64,000 bases of DNA from Sphingomonas pituitosa NBRC 102491 (GCF_001598435.1 NZ_BCYY01000002.1:248001-312000), one strand, 5' to 3'; shown: positions 17,302-27,150, counted from the stretch's first letter. The notes: generated by a model from the sequence alone, not told the origin. Made by a program: numbers and translations.

Positions 17302-18243
17302 ATGGATTCGGGGCACACGTCCGCGACGATCTTCAGCCTGACGCATGATCTTCCGGCACCGCGTTCGCCGATCGCGGCGCCGGGGGGCGGCCTGGATGCG
17401 GGCCGGCTCGCCTGGGGGCATGAGACCGCCGATTGCGGCATCCACTGGATCGGCCAGGCAGGCGCGCGGCTTAGAATCGCGCAGGAAATCTCCGAGAAGA
17501 CGCCAGTCCATCTCCACCTTGACGGTGCCGCGCCGCTGATCGGCCGCACGCTCTGGAGCGACGGGAGCGAGGCCGGCCTCGCCTTTGATGCGCCGGTGGA
17601 CGTGCTGGGCATGGTCGCCCGCAACCTGGCGCGCGCGACTGCCGAACGCCGACGCCTCCCCCGCATCGAACTGCGCCATACGGTGGGCGTGCACCGCGGC
17701 GGCGATGTCGAGCATCTGCGCACCCGAGACATCTCGCAGGGCGGCGTCGGCGTCGAAGCCCGGGGGCTGGCGGTGGACGAGGCGGTACAACTCACGTTCG
17801 ACGGTCTCCGCCCGCTCGAAGGCGCAGTCCGCTGGATCGCCGGCGACACTGCCGGCATCGTCTTCGCCGCGGAGCTGGGATGGCAGACGCTGTTCCCTTG
17901 GCTGCGCGGCATCCAGCAGGCGCCGGCTCGCCAGGCCGGGGGCAGCGAGCTGGATGGACTGCTGCAGGACAAGCTGGCGCTGCGCCTGGACCTCCCGGGC
18001 CGCGTTCGCGAAGGGGTGCGCTGGTGGAACTGCCGCATCCACGCGCTGACCGCGCAGCAGGTGGAATTCGAGGCGCGGCAAGGTTTCGATCCCGGCACCC
18101 CGCTATGGGTCGCGCTACCGGAGATCGGCGGCGGCCCGGCGCGGGTGGTGCGCGCACGGCATGGCCGGACGCTTGCCGAATTCCGCATGCCGCTGCGCGA
18201 CAGCGACCTGCGCCTGCTCACGGCGAGCCGCCGCGGCGCCTGA
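17302..18243 (+). CDS. Multi-PilZ-domain protein (cyclic-di-GMP effector candidate)
   Basis: 313 residues from ATG 17302, which follows a GGACGGGA stretch; an ATG at 17272 in the same frame is an alternative. The central region (about 105-190) is a PilZ domain: RIELR (RxxxR), then DISQGGVGVEA (DxSxxG). The flanking parts look like diverged copies. About residues 35-100 contain GRTLWSDGSEAGLAFDAP, and about 215-300 contain VRWWNCRIHALTAQQVEFEAR, both resembling PilZ barrel strands without the Arg motif. It has no membrane segment, so it is probably a cytosolic c-di-GMP receptor acting by protein contact. It lies 41 bases upstream of moeA, with no known functional link. Confidence 0.75.
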   Translation: MDSGHTSATIFSLTHDLPAPRSPIAAPGGGLDAGRLAWGHETADCGIHWIGQAGARLRIAQEISEKTPVHLHLDGAAPLIGRTLWSDGSEAGLAFDAPVDVLGMVARNLARATAERRRLPRIELRHTVGVHRGGDVEHLRTRDISQGGVGVEARGLAVDEAVQLTFDGLRPLEGAVRWIAGDTAGIVFAAELGWQTLFPWLRGIQQAPARQAGGSELDGLLQDKLALRLDLPGRVREGVRWWNCRIHALTAQQVEFEARQGFDPGTPLWVALPEIGGGPARVVRARHGRTLAEFRMPLRDSDLRLLTASRRGA

Positions 18244-18284
18244 AGCGGCTTGCATCGGCGGTCGCCCGACGCCAAGCCGGAGGG

Positions 18285-19466
18285 ATGGCGCTCCTTCCCA
18301 TTGCCGAGGCCCAGGCGCGGCTCCTCGCACTCGCCGGCCGCACGCCCGTCGAAATCGTCCCACTGGCCGAAGCCGTCGGCCGCTGGGCCGCTGCGCCGGT
18401 GGCCGCGCGTCGCACCCAGCCCGAAACCGACCTGTCGGCGATGGACGGATATGCGATCCGCTTCGGCGATCTTCCCGGCCCTTGGACGGTGATCGGCGAG
18501 AGTGCCGCCGGGGCGGGCTTTCCCGGTACGGTCGCGCCAGGCGAGGCGGTGCGCATCTTCACCGGCGCGCCGATGCCGGCAGGCGCGGACACGGTCCTCG
18601 TCCAGGAAGAAGCCGCACGCGAGGGCGACGTCCTGTCGCTGGCTGGGGAAGGCCCCGCCTATCCTGGCCGGAACACGCGCCGCCGCGGTCTCGATTTTGC
18701 AGAGGGAGACGCGCTGATTGCCGCGGGAGAGCGGCTTACGCCGGCCCGGATCGCGGTCGCCGCGATCGGCGGCCACGCGACGATCGCCGTACACCGCAAG
18801 GTCCGGGTCGCCATTGCCGCGACCGGGGACGAGTTGGTGCCGCCGGGCGCACCGATCGGCCCCGCCCAGCTTCCCGAATCGAACCGCACCATGCTCGCCG
18901 CGCAACTCGCCGACCTGCCGGTGGAAATCGTCGACCTCGGCATCCTGCCCGACGACCTCGACGCGCTCACCCAGGCATTCTCCACGGTGGAGGCCGATCT
19001 GCTGGTGACGAGCGGCGGCGCCTCGGTGGGCGATCACGACCTGGTCCGCCCCGCACTCGAAGCCGCCGGCGCTACCATCGACTTCTGGCGGATCGCGCTG
19101 CGGCCTGGCAAGCCGATGATGGCGGGACGGCGCGACGAGATGATCGTACTGGGCCTGCCGGGAAATCCGGTCTCGGTGTTCGTTACCGCCTTGCTGTTCG
19201 CCAAGCCATTGATCGCGCACCGTTCCGGCGCCGCCCATCCGTTGCCGCCGCGGCGCTCGGCGCTCCTGGGCGAACCGCTGCCCGCCAACGGCCCGCGGAC
19301 CGACTATCTCCGCGCCGCGCTGATCGACGGACGCGTCCATGCCTCGGCGATCCAGGACAGTTCGATGCTGCGGACGCTCGCGCGCAGCACCTGCCTGATC
19401 GTTCGCGAACCGCATGCCCCGCCGGCAAATATCTCCGACTCGGTGGAAATCCTCGACATCGCTTGA
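18285..19466 (+). CDS. moeA: Molybdopterin molybdenumtransferase MoeA
   Basis: Inserts molybdenum into adenylated molybdopterin, cytoplasmic, 393 residues. Landmarks: LSAMDGYAIRFGD, IFTGAPMPAGADTVLVQEE, VAIAATGDELVPPG, LLVTSGGASVGDHDLVRPAL (molybdopterin-binding domain) and GLPGNPVSVFV. ATG 18285 has GGAGG almost adjacent, so initiation may rely on read-through from the PilZ gene. lexA follows closely; moeA-lexA adjacency is common in sphingomonads. The other cofactor gene in this window, moaA, is 39 kb away. The lexA -35 element overlaps the moeA stop codon. Confidence 0.94.
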   Translation: MALLPIAEAQARLLALAGRTPVEIVPLAEAVGRWAAAPVAARRTQPETDLSAMDGYAIRFGDLPGPWTVIGESAAGAGFPGTVAPGEAVRIFTGAPMPAGADTVLVQEEAAREGDVLSLAGEGPAYPGRNTRRRGLDFAEGDALIAAGERLTPARIAVAAIGGHATIAVHRKVRVAIAATGDELVPPGAPIGPAQLPESNRTMLAAQLADLPVEIVDLGILPDDLDALTQAFSTVEADLLVTSGGASVGDHDLVRPALEAAGATIDFWRIALRPGKPMMAGRRDEMIVLGLPGNPVSVFVTALLFAKPLIAHRSGAAHPLPPRRSALLGEPLPANGPRTDYLRAALIDGRVHASAIQDSSMLRTLARSTCLIVREPHAPPANISDSVEILDIA

Positions 19467-19490
19467 CAGCACGTCGGAACATTGCATAAA
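19463..19490 (+). promoter_or_regulatory. lexA promoter
   Basis: TTGACA at 19463-19468 and CATAAA at 19485-19490 with a 16-base spacer form a sigma-70-like promoter. The -35 box overlaps the moeA stop codon. Transcription would begin about 19497, inside the SOS box, so LexA can repress itself. Confidence 0.75.
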
Positions 19491-19491
19491 C

Positions 19492-19506
19492 GTTCCCAGT
19501 CTGTTC
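19492..19506 (+). promoter_or_regulatory. SOS box (LexA operator), alphaproteobacterial type
   Basis: GTTC-CCAGTCT-GTTC matches the direct-repeat LexA operator of alphaproteobacteria (GTTC-N7-GTTC) exactly, directly after the -10 element and 17 bases before the lexA ATG. It implies autorepression and induction after DNA damage. Confidence 0.9.
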
Positions 19507-19523
19507 TAGACCCGGAGGATTGG

Positions 19524-20195
19524 ATGCTCACGCGCAAGCAGCACGAGCTGATCTGCTTCATTGCCGACCGCCTTGCCGAGACCGGCGTGTCGCCCTCGTT
19601 CGAGGAAATGAAGGAAGCGCTCGACCTCAAGTCGAAGTCGGGCGTGCACCGCCTGATCAGCGCGCTGGAGGAACGCGAGTTCATCCGTCGACTGCCGAAC
19701 CGCGCGCGTGCGCTCGAAGTGCTGCGCATGCCGGAACGCGGCGAGCGCAAGCCGTCCCCGAAGGCGGCAAAGCCGGCCGCGGCAACGCCTGCTTCGCTGC
19801 CGGCGCCCGCAAACGACGTGGTCGAGATCCCGCTGCACGGCCGCATCGCCGCCGGTACGCCGATCGAGGCGCTCGAAGGTTCCACGATGCTGCCGGTGCC
19901 GGCAGCGTTGCTCGGCGCGGGCGAGCATTACGCGCTTGAAGTGGCGGGCGACTCGATGGTCGAGGCCGGTATTCTCGATGGCGACTATGCGCTGATCCGC
20001 CGCACCGAAACCGCGCGCGACGGCGAGATCGTGGTGGCGCTGATCGACGATGCCGAGGCGACCCTGAAGTATTTCCGCAACGAAGGCACGATGGTCCGGC
20101 TGGATCCGGCAAATCGCGACTATTCGCCCCAGCGCTATCGACCGGATCAGGTGCGGGTGCAGGGTCGACTAGCCGGGCTGTTGCGGCGCTATTGA
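19524..20195 (+). CDS. lexA: SOS repressor LexA
   Basis: Repressor of the DNA-damage regulon, self-cleaved when RecA filaments form. The start is ATG 19524 with CGGAGGA upstream; an upstream in-frame extension would run through the operator and is rejected. 223 residues: N-terminal winged helix ([36 protein letters not shown]), a Pro/Ala/Lys-rich hinge of about 30 residues, and the S24 protease domain. The cleavage site is A110-G111 in HGRIAAGTP, the catalytic Ser is S144 in GDSMVEAG and the Lys is K182 in ATLKYF. It has its own promoter and SOS box. Confidence 0.96.
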   Translation: MLTRKQHELICFIADRLAETGVSPSFEEMKEALDLKSKSGVHRLISALEEREFIRRLPNRARALEVLRMPERGERKPSPKAAKPAAATPASLPAPANDVVEIPLHGRIAAGTPIEALEGSTMLPVPAALLGAGEHYALEVAGDSMVEAGILDGDYALIRRTETARDGEIVVALIDDAEATLKYFRNEGTMVRLDPANRDYSPQRYRPDQVRVQGRLAGLLRRY

Positions 20196-20366
20196 TCCAG
20201 CGCCAGCGCGGGAAGACGGAAGCCTGACGGTCCCGTCGGGCTTTCCGGCTTTCCGGCTTTCGAACTTGCCGCACGTCGCAACGTTCTGCGCGCAAGCGTG
20301 AATTCGTTTTCTATTGCGGTCGCTTGTGGCATGCTCTGCGCGAAACGTGCGTGGGAGGGCGGATCG

Positions 20367-21293
20367 ATGGGCGGCTGTCGGTGGGCGATCATCGCGATGT
20401 TCGCGGGCATCGTGTGGCCTGCTGCGGTCTTGGCGCAACAAAGTACGCCGGGTGCCGAGGCTTCGCCGAACATATCCCCCCAACCCGCCGGCGATCCCAT
20501 CATCGTCACCGCACGGCCGCTGCCGCCGAAGGACGAGATCAAGTCACTGTCGCGGTCGATCACGCCCTATGTGTCGGGAGGGTCGCTGCCGCGCTTCAAT
20601 GCCTCGGTCTGCTTCGGAACTAGCGGTCTTGCGCGTCGCACGCTCGAACAGGTCGGCGCTCGGCTGGCGCTCGATGCCGACCTCGCCGGTCTCGAGCTCG
20701 CCGGGGACGGTTGCAAGCCAAACGTGTTCGTCCTGTTCGTCGATGGCGTGGGGGACCAGATGGCGAAGCTGGTCGAGCGCAAATGGTGGGTCTTCGGCGA
20801 GCGTTCGCCCGCCGAAGTCCGCGATATCCTCCGCCAACGGGGACCGGTGCGCGCATGGAGCAACAACGAGTTACGCGGTGCGGACGGTCAAAGGGTCGGC
20901 GCGGACGGCCTGCTGCGCGTGCCAGTGGCGACGCGGATCGCGCCGGCCGTCCGCCACGACATGCTGGCCGCCATCGTGGTGATCGAGCGCTCCGCCGTAG
21001 TAGGCAAGACGCCCAGTCAGATCGCGGACTATGTCGCCATGCGCGCGCTTGGCGGGGTGCGGCCACCCCGCACCGGCAGCAAGGAGACCATCCTCGCGCT
21101 GTTCGATAGCCACGTTCTCGAAGCGCCTGCCGAGATGACGGCATTCGATCGTGGCTATCTGCGCGGCCTCTATGATTCGAGCACCGCCGAGTTCGCCTCC
21201 GTGACGCAGGGGCGGATCGCACGCAGGATCATGAAGGAGAAGGATGCCGAACTCGCTCAGACCACCAGGCAGGCGCCGCCGACCGCGCCCTAG
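20367..21293 (+). CDS. Secreted protein of unknown function with an IIVTA motif
   Basis: Not recognised. 308 residues from ATG 20367 with GGGAGGG seven bases upstream. Signal peptide (WAIIAMFAGIVWPAAVLA, cut before QQS), a Pro-rich linker, then GDPIIVTARPLPPKDEI. This resembles the sequence at the start of sphingomonad TonB-receptor plug domains, but no barrel follows. The body is mixed alpha/beta with two cysteines (SVCFGTSGL and DGCKPNVFVLFVDG) that could form a disulfide. It ends inside the CTAG that also holds the stop codon of the convergent beta-lactamase gene. It stands between lexA and comEC, which are often adjacent in relatives. Confidence 0.7.
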   Translation: MGGCRWAIIAMFAGIVWPAAVLAQQSTPGAEASPNISPQPAGDPIIVTARPLPPKDEIKSLSRSITPYVSGGSLPRFNASVCFGTSGLARRTLEQVGARLALDADLAGLELAGDGCKPNVFVLFVDGVGDQMAKLVERKWWVFGERSPAEVRDILRQRGPVRAWSNNELRGADGQRVGADGLLRVPVATRIAPAVRHDMLAAIVVIERSAVVGKTPSQIADYVAMRALGGVRPPRTGSKETILALFDSHVLEAPAEMTAFDRGYLRGLYDSSTAEFASVTQGRIARRIMKEKDAELAQTTRQAPPTAP

Positions 21294-22153
21294 TTCGCGC
21301 CCTGCGCCTTCAACGCCGTGTCGAACGCCTTCTGCGCGGCGTCCACCCGGCGCCCGAGTTCGCCCGGATCGACAAACGCCTCCGCATCCCCTGCGAGCTG
21401 CCTGGCGCGCTTGGCCGGCAGGTCGAACTGCTCGGCATGGAAGCTCAGAAACACATCGGCCTGCGTCGCGCGCAACTTGGCAAAGGTTGCGCGGAAATCG
21501 GCGGCCGCGGAGTCATAGCCATGGCCGGGTGTCAGCGGCTGGTCTGCGACGCTCAGGCTGCAGGCGAACAATACCGTCAGGCTGTCGCCCCCGGAGGGGA
21601 CCTGCAGGGTGAAGCTCGTGCAGCCCTTGGTGTGCCCCGGCGTCAGATGCGCGACCAGCGTGTTGGTGCCGAGGCGGATCTCCTCGCCGTCCTTGATCTG
21701 CCCGTCGACCTTCACCGGCGGCGCGGCGATCGAGATGTCCGGGCGATAGTCGGCCCTGCCCGCTTCCAGCGCCGGCGTGTCGGCCGCGCTCGCCAGCAGC
21801 CGCGCGCCGGTGCGGCGCTTGAGTTCGGCAAGGCCGCCGTCATGGTCCCAGTGCGCGTGGTTGATCAGCAGGATCTTCACGTCGCCGAGCTTGAAGCCCA
21901 GCTTCTCGATGGCGGCGGCGATCAGCGGCGCGCTTTCGGGCATGCCGCCATCGATGAGGATATGCCCCTGCGGGCTGGTGATCAGATAGGCGGCAACGCC
22001 GGCCGTGCCGACATAATGGACATTGCCGAGGATCCGGAACGGCGCCACCGGCTGGTTCCATTCGGCGCGCACCTTGGTCCAGTCAGTACCTTGCGCAAGT
22101 GCCGGGGAAGCCAGGCCAAGTGCCGAGGCTGCAAGCAGAATCCGGATCATCAT
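21290..22153 (-). CDS. Subclass B3 metallo-beta-lactamase (putative)
   Basis: Periplasmic zinc hydrolase, 287 residues, with a signal peptide (IRILLAASALGLASPALA). The zinc ligands match subclass B3: H99, H101, D103 and H104 in NHAHWDHDGG, H174 in LTPGHTKGCTSF and H239 in SFHAEQFD, with spacings close to the standard 116/118/120/121/196/263 pattern. GVAAYLITSPQGHILIDGG is also typical. B3 enzymes often hydrolyse carbapenems, but family members with other ester or amide substrates exist, so resistance is not proven. The ATG overlaps the comEC stop (ATGA), with GGGAG upstream, so it is coupled to comEC. It ends convergently on the secreted unknown. Confidence 0.88.
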   Translation of the reverse strand: MMIRILLAASALGLASPALAQGTDWTKVRAEWNQPVAPFRILGNVHYVGTAGVAAYLITSPQGHILIDGGMPESAPLIAAAIEKLGFKLGDVKILLINHAHWDHDGGLAELKRRTGARLLASAADTPALEAGRADYRPDISIAAPPVKVDGQIKDGEEIRLGTNTLVAHLTPGHTKGCTSFTLQVPSGGDSLTVLFACSLSVADQPLTPGHGYDSAAADFRATFAKLRATQADVFLSFHAEQFDLPAKRARQLAGDAEAFVDPGELGRRVDAAQKAFDTALKAQGAN

Positions 22154-24312
22154 CGATCTCCCTTCGCGGCGCTGAATGGCGGTCGCACGGTAGGCGGGTC
22201 AAGCCAAGGATGGCGGCCCTGGTTCCGGACGCGACGTATCGTGCCGCCGGCGAAGGTCAGCGCAATCCCGCCCGTCTGGGTGAGGCTCCCACGATCGAGC
22301 CGCAGCCAGCGGGGATGACAGGCGCGCGGCAGGCGGCGCTCGCTCACCACCACGTCGCTCGCCGCGCACACCGCCACGAGCGCGCGCCACGCGACCGGAT
22401 AGGCGCTGCGCGTCGCGACGATCCGCCAGTGCCGCCCGCCCCGGATCACCTCTGCCACGCACAGATCGGGGCTGCACCGCGCATCGGGACGGTCGGCCAG
22501 CGCGGCCAGGGCATCCGCCTCCACGCCGCCATTCTCGCTCAGCACCTGGCGCGTGAAGTCGCCGGCACGGTCGCGCAGCAACGCGAAGCTGCCATCGGCC
22601 ATGCGCAGCGCGGCGTGGCGACCATCGCCCGTGACCAGCAGGTCCGGCCCCGGCGTGATCGCCGCCCAGAGCGCGCCGATGCACAGCGGCACCAGCCCCA
22701 GCATCCGCACCCGCGTGCGCCAAAGACCGATCCAGAGCCCGCCCGCGACCATCGCCGCAAAAGCACCCGCGGGCATGACCGGAAGCGCCGCCACCGAGCC
22801 CGGCGCGTTCGCGACCGCATGCGCGATCCACAGGAGCACCGCCATTGCCTTGCCCGTGAGCCACCAAAAGGGCGTACCCGCGCCGACCAGATCGGCCACC
22901 AGCGCCAGCGCCTCCAGCGGCATCGCCACGAAGGTGGTGAGCGGGATGGCGACGATATTGGCCACCGCACCGTACAGGCCGCCCTTGTGGAAGTGGAACA
23001 GGCCGATCGGCATCAGCGCCAGCTCGACCAGGATGCCGGTAAGCAGCAGCGACCCCGCCCCGCGCGCGATACGCAGCGCACGCCCTTCCTCGCGCGCTTC
23101 GAACCACCGGCGCATATGCGGGCTCTCGTGCAGAGCGACGATCGCCGCGACGGCCGTGAAGCTTAGCTGAAAGCTCGGGCCCGCCAGCGACTCCGGCCAG
23201 AGCAGCAGCACCACCATCGCGCCCGCCGCGACAAGCCGCAGCGTCAGCGCCTCGCGCCCGAAGCTCAGCGCCACCAGCACCAGCAGCGCGGCGACGCAGG
23301 AACGGATCGTCGGCACCTGGCCCCCGGTAAGCCAGGTATAGCCGATCGCCGCCAGCGCGCCCGCCCCCGCCGCGACAAGGGGCAGCCGCACCCGCAGCGC
23401 CAGCCAGGGGCTCAGCGCGAGCAGCCGCAACACCACCAGCATGGCCGCGCCGGTGACCGCCGTGACATGCAGTCCGCTTACCGACAGCAGATGCGCAAGC
23501 CCCGCCCGCCGCATTGCTTCGCCGTCCGCCTCGCTGATCGCGCCCTCGTCGCCCGTGGCGAGGGCGCTGGCGATGCCGCCTGCGCTGCCCGGCAGACGCG
23601 ACTCGATATGGGCGGACAGCGCCGCGCGGAGATCGTGGCCGCCACGCGCCGGCGCGCGACGCAACGTGATCCCGTCCAGCACCTTGCCCGTTGCGCCGAT
23701 GCCGTCGAACCAGGCGACCCGGCGGAAATCATAGGCGCCGGGCACGGAAGGTCCGGGCGGCGGCACCAGTCGCGCCCGCAGCGCGATCCGAGCGCCCGCC
23801 GCGACTCCGGCCGGAACGCCGGTCGCCTCCACGTTCACGCGCAGCTTGGGCGGCAGGTCGGCCCGCCCGACCGGCGCGAGCACCAATCGCACCAGTCCGC
23901 GCGCGGTCAGCGCGTCAACCCGCACGACCTCGGCATCGAAGGCGACGACCTCCGGGCGCGCCAGCACCGGCGCGGAAACGCTCTCCGCCCGCCACCAGAC
24001 CGATCCGCACCCACCGGCAAGACACAGGCCGACGACCAGCAGCGCCCGCCCCGCCCTGCCCGGCAGCAGGGCCCCAACGAGCGCCAGCCCGATCGCTGCA
24101 AGAAGAAAGCCGATCCATTGCCGTGCATCGTCCAGCACGAACCAGGCGGTGACGCCGCCCCCGAACGCGATCGGCAGCCATAGCGGCAATTGCCCCCGCT
24201 CCGCCTCCAGCCAGCGTTCGATTGCCCCCCGCCCCTTGGGGAATCCCCAGCCCGCCCCCATTTGAAGGCCCGGAAACCCCGTGCTAGGGGCCGCGGCGGC
24301 TGAACTGGCCAT
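22150..24312 (-). CDS. comEC: ComEC/Rec2-family DNA-uptake channel protein
   Basis: Polytopic inner-membrane protein that moves single-stranded DNA into the cytoplasm during transformation. About 720 residues from ATG 24312; ATG 24261 (703 residues) is an alternative. Order: N-terminal membrane segments and DUF4131-like soluble domain (about 60-210), then the competence domain with [46 protein letters not shown] and SFQLSFTAV. The C-terminal soluble domain lacks the HxHxDH zinc motif found in ComEC proteins that carry a metallo-beta-lactamase domain. Divergent from gltX; the B3 beta-lactamase gene overlaps its stop codon. Confidence 0.88.
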   Translation of the reverse strand: MASSAAAAPSTGFPGLQMGAGWGFPKGRGAIERWLEAERGQLPLWLPIAFGGGVTAWFVLDDARQWIGFLLAAIGLALVGALLPGRAGRALLVVGLCLAGGCGSVWWRAESVSAPVLARPEVVAFDAEVVRVDALTARGLVRLVLAPVGRADLPPKLRVNVEATGVPAGVAAGARIALRARLVPPPGPSVPGAYDFRRVAWFDGIGATGKVLDGITLRRAPARGGHDLRAALSAHIESRLPGSAGGIASALATGDEGAISEADGEAMRRAGLAHLLSVSGLHVTAVTGAAMLVVLRLLALSPWLALRVRLPLVAAGAGALAAIGYTWLTGGQVPTIRSCVAALLVLVALSFGREALTLRLVAAGAMVVLLLWPESLAGPSFQLSFTAVAAIVALHESPHMRRWFEAREEGRALRIARGAGSLLLTGILVELALMPIGLFHFHKGGLYGAVANIVAIPLTTFVAMPLEALALVADLVGAGTPFWWLTGKAMAVLLWIAHAVANAPGSVAALPVMPAGAFAAMVAGGLWIGLWRTRVRMLGLVPLCIGALWAAITPGPDLLVTGDGRHAALRMADGSFALLRDRAGDFTRQVLSENGGVEADALAALADRPDARCSPDLCVAEVIRGGRHWRIVATRSAYPVAWRALVAVCAASDVVVSERRLPRACHPRWLRLDRGSLTQTGGIALTFAGGTIRRVRNQGRHPWLDPPTVRPPFSAAKGDR
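24262..24288 (+). promoter_or_regulatory. Possible gltX promoter
   Basis: TTGAAG (24262-24267) and GTGCTAGG (-10 about 24283-24288) resemble the tRNA-Asn promoter found later in this window, which has GGTGCTAAAGG at its -10. The spacer is short (15 bases). It lies about 50 bases before the proposed gltX start and overlaps the possible comEC starts on the other strand. Confidence 0.4.
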
Positions 24313-24340
24313 CGAGACAACAGACTGGGAGCATGCGCGC

Positions 24341-25765
24341 TTGAGCGCAATACAAGAAACCACCCCCGCCAAGCCCGTCGTCACGCGCTTCGCCCCTTCG
24401 CCGACCGGCTTCCTCCATATCGGCGGGGCGCGCACCGCGCTGTTCAACCTGCTGTTTGCCCGCCACCATGGCGGCAAGTTCCTGCTGCGCATCGAGGATA
24501 CCGATCGCGCGCGCTCGACCCAGCCGGCGATCGAGGCAATCCTCGATGGGCTGCGCTGGCTCGGCCTCGATTGGGACGGCGACGAAGTCTATCAGTTCGC
24601 TCGCGCTGCCCGGCATGCCGAAGTCGCGAACGAGATGATCGCGCGCGGCGCGGCCTATCGCTGCTACCTCACCCAGGACGAACTCGCCGCCATGCGGGCC
24701 GAGGCGGAAGCCGCCAAGAAGCCGCTGCGCATCCGCTCGCCCTGGCGCGACCGGACCGATGGGGACCTCGCCGTGCCGCACGTCGTCCGCCTCAAGGCGC
24801 CGACCGAGGGTTCGGTGACGATCCGCGACCAGGTGCAGGGCGACGTGACCGTGCAGAATGCGGAGATCGACGATCTCGTGTTGCTGCGCTCGGACGGCAC
24901 GCCCACCTACATGCTCGCCGTGGTGGTCGACGACAACGACATGGGCGTCACGCACGTGATCCGCGGCGACGACCATCTCAACAACGCCTTCCGCCAGCTG
25001 CCGATCTATCGCGCAATGGGCTGGGACGAGCCGGAATATGCCCATATCCCGCTGATCCACGGCGCGGACGGTGCCAAGCTCTCCAAGCGCCACGGTGCGC
25101 TCGGCGTCGACGCCTATCGCGACGAACTCGGCCTGCTGCCCGAAGCGGTGTCGAACTATCTGCTCCGCCTCGGCTGGGGGCATGGCGACGACGAGATCAT
25201 AAGCCGCGAGCAGGCGATCGAATGGTTCGATCTGGCCGGCGTCGGCAAATCACCAAGCCGGTTCGATCTCAAGAAGCTCGAGAACCTGAACGGTCACTAC
25301 ATCCGCCAGTCGGACGACGCCCGGCTGGCCGATCTGGTTGCTGCGCGCCTGCCCTTCGAAACCAGCGACTCGCAGCGCGACCTTCTGCGCCGCAGCATGG
25401 CCGCGCTAAAGCCGCGTGCCGCCAATCTCCTGGAACTGGCGGACGGCGCAGGCTTTCTTTTTCGCACTCGCCCACTGGAAATGGACGAGGCGGCAGCCGC
25501 TCTGCTAGAGGGCGACGCGCGCACTCTGCTGGCCCAGTTGCACACCGCGCTTGACGGATTGGCAACGTGGGATACGGAGGCGCTCGAAGCGGCGGTACGC
25601 ACCGTCGCGGATGCTGCGGGCGTGAAGCTCGGCAACCTGGCGCAGCCGCTGCGTGCGGCGTTAACCGGCCGCCGAACTTCTCCTGGTATCTTCGATGTCC
25701 TGGCGTTGCTGGGACGCGAGGAGAGCCTCGCCCGCATCGCAGATCAGATGCGTACGCCCGCCTGA
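24341..25765 (+). CDS. gltX: Glutamate--tRNA ligase
   Basis: Class I aminoacyl-tRNA synthetase charging tRNA-Glu. 474 residues from TTG 24341, with GGGAG nine bases upstream; this gives the usual short N-terminus before [19 protein letters not shown] (HIGH-type motif). KMSKS equivalent: [12 protein letters not shown]. The catalytic core is followed by the alpha-helical anticodon-binding domain. An upstream in-frame GTG (24281) would add 20 residues of poor sequence and lies in the likely promoter. It precedes gltA by 27 bases, so gltX-gltA may be co-transcribed. Confidence 0.95.
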   Translation: MSAIQETTPAKPVVTRFAPSPTGFLHIGGARTALFNLLFARHHGGKFLLRIEDTDRARSTQPAIEAILDGLRWLGLDWDGDEVYQFARAARHAEVANEMIARGAAYRCYLTQDELAAMRAEAEAAKKPLRIRSPWRDRTDGDLAVPHVVRLKAPTEGSVTIRDQVQGDVTVQNAEIDDLVLLRSDGTPTYMLAVVVDDNDMGVTHVIRGDDHLNNAFRQLPIYRAMGWDEPEYAHIPLIHGADGAKLSKRHGALGVDAYRDELGLLPEAVSNYLLRLGWGHGDDEIISREQAIEWFDLAGVGKSPSRFDLKKLENLNGHYIRQSDDARLADLVAARLPFETSDSQRDLLRRSMAALKPRAANLLELADGAGFLFRTRPLEMDEAAAALLEGDARTLLAQLHTALDGLATWDTEALEAAVRTVADAAGVKLGNLAQPLRAALTGRRTSPGIFDVLALLGREESLARIADQMRTPA

Positions 25766-25792
25766 AAACGGGTCGAAGGAAAGGACGACTAT

Positions 25793-27076
25793 ATGAGCGA
25801 TACCGCCAAACTGCATGTTGCGGGGAAAGACGTCGAATATCCGGTCCTTAAGGGCAGCACCGGGCCGGACGTCGTCGACATCCGCAAGCTCTACGCGCAG
25901 ACCGGCGCCTTCACCTACGATCCGGGCTTCACCTCGACCGCGAGCTGCGAGTCGGGCCTGACCTTCATCGACGGCGACGAGGGCGTGCTGCTCCACCGCG
26001 GCTATCCGATCGGCCAGCTGGCCGAGAATTCGAGCTTCATGGAAGTTTCGTACCTGCTGCTGAACGGCGAACTGCCGACGCAGGACGAACTGACCAAGTT
26101 CGAGAACACGATCACCCGCCACACCATGCTGCACGAGCAGCTGGCGACCTTCTATCGCGGCTTCCGTCGCGATGCGCACCCGATGGCGGTGATGTGCGGC
26201 GTGGCCGGCGCGCTTTCCGCCTTCTACCACGACTCGACCGACATCACCGACCCGACCCAGCGCATGATCGCCAGCCACCGGCTGATCGCGAAGATGCCGA
26301 CGATCGCGGCGATGGCGTACAAGTACAGCGTGGGCCAGCCGTTCCTCTATCCGAAGAACGACCTGAGCTACACCGGCAACTTCCTGCGCATGACCTTCGG
26401 CGTTCCCGCCGAGGAATATGAAGTGAACCCGGTGGTGGAGAAGGCGCTCGACCGCATCTTCATCCTCCACGCCGATCACGAGCAGAACGCCTCGACCTCG
26501 ACCGTGCGCCTCGCCGGTTCGTCGGGCGCCAACCCGTTCGCCTGCATCGCGGCCGGCATCGCCTGCCTGTGGGGCCCGGCGCATGGCGGCGCGAACGAAG
26601 CAGCGCTCAACATGCTGCAGGAAATCGGCCGTCCGGAGCGTATCCCCGAGTTCATCGCCCGCGCGAAGGACAAGAACGATCCGTTCCGCCTGATGGGCTT
26701 CGGTCACCGCGTGTACAAGAACTACGATCCGCGCGCGACCGTGATGCAGAAGACCGTGCGCGAAGTGTTCGCCGCGCTCAACGTGACGGACCCCGTGTTC
26801 GAAGTCGCACTGCAGCTCGAGGAAATGGCGCTCAAGGACGATTACTTCGTCGAGAAGAAGCTGTTCCCGAACGTCGACTTCTATTCGGGCGTCATCCTGT
26901 CGGCGATCGGCTTCCCGACGACGATGTTCACCGCGCTGTTCGCCCTTGCCCGCACCGTCGGCTGGGTGGCGCAGTGGAACGAGATGATCTCGGATCCCGA
27001 GCAGAAGATCGGCCGCCCGCGCCAGCTCTACACCGGCCCGACGCAGCGCGACTACGTGCCCGTCAGCCAGCGCTGA
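25793..27076 (+). CDS. gltA: Citrate synthase (type II)
   Basis: Condenses oxaloacetate and acetyl-CoA to citrate at the entry of the TCA cycle. The 427 residues are standard for the hexameric Gram-negative enzyme. Catalytic His in [12 protein letters not shown] and in [15 protein letters not shown], and Asp in [14 protein letters not shown] follows AAGGAAAGGA. A clear intrinsic terminator lies 38 bases after the stop codon. The N-terminal domain typical of NADH-sensitive type II enzymes is present ([23 protein letters not shown]). Confidence 0.97.
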   Translation: MSDTAKLHVAGKDVEYPVLKGSTGPDVVDIRKLYAQTGAFTYDPGFTSTASCESGLTFIDGDEGVLLHRGYPIGQLAENSSFMEVSYLLLNGELPTQDELTKFENTITRHTMLHEQLATFYRGFRRDAHPMAVMCGVAGALSAFYHDSTDITDPTQRMIASHRLIAKMPTIAAMAYKYSVGQPFLYPKNDLSYTGNFLRMTFGVPAEEYEVNPVVEKALDRIFILHADHEQNASTSTVRLAGSSGANPFACIAAGIACLWGPAHGGANEAALNMLQEIGRPERIPEFIARAKDKNDPFRLMGFGHRVYKNYDPRATVMQKTVREVFAALNVTDPVFEVALQLEEMALKDDYFVEKKLFPNVDFYSGVILSAIGFPTTMFTALFALARTVGWVAQWNEMISDPEQKIGRPRQLYTGPTQRDYVPVSQR

Positions 27077-27113
27077 GCGCAGCTTCCGGGTTGGCCCCGG
27101 AAAAGGCTTGAAG

Positions 27114-27150
27114 AAAACGGCGTCCCGCATCCGCGGCGGCGCCGTTTTTT
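27114..27150 (+). terminator. Rho-independent terminator after gltA
   Basis: AAAACGGCG (27114-27122) pairs with CGCCGTTTT (27140-27148) around a 17-base GC-rich loop, followed by T residues to 27150. It lies directly downstream of gltA and ends the gltX-gltA transcript. Confidence 0.85.

Noticed and set aside
15052..18081. Open frame of 1009 codons on the minus strand across selO, astD and the PilZ gene
   Set aside because: It is antisense to three real genes, shows low-complexity composition and no motif. Long shadows are normal at this GC content.
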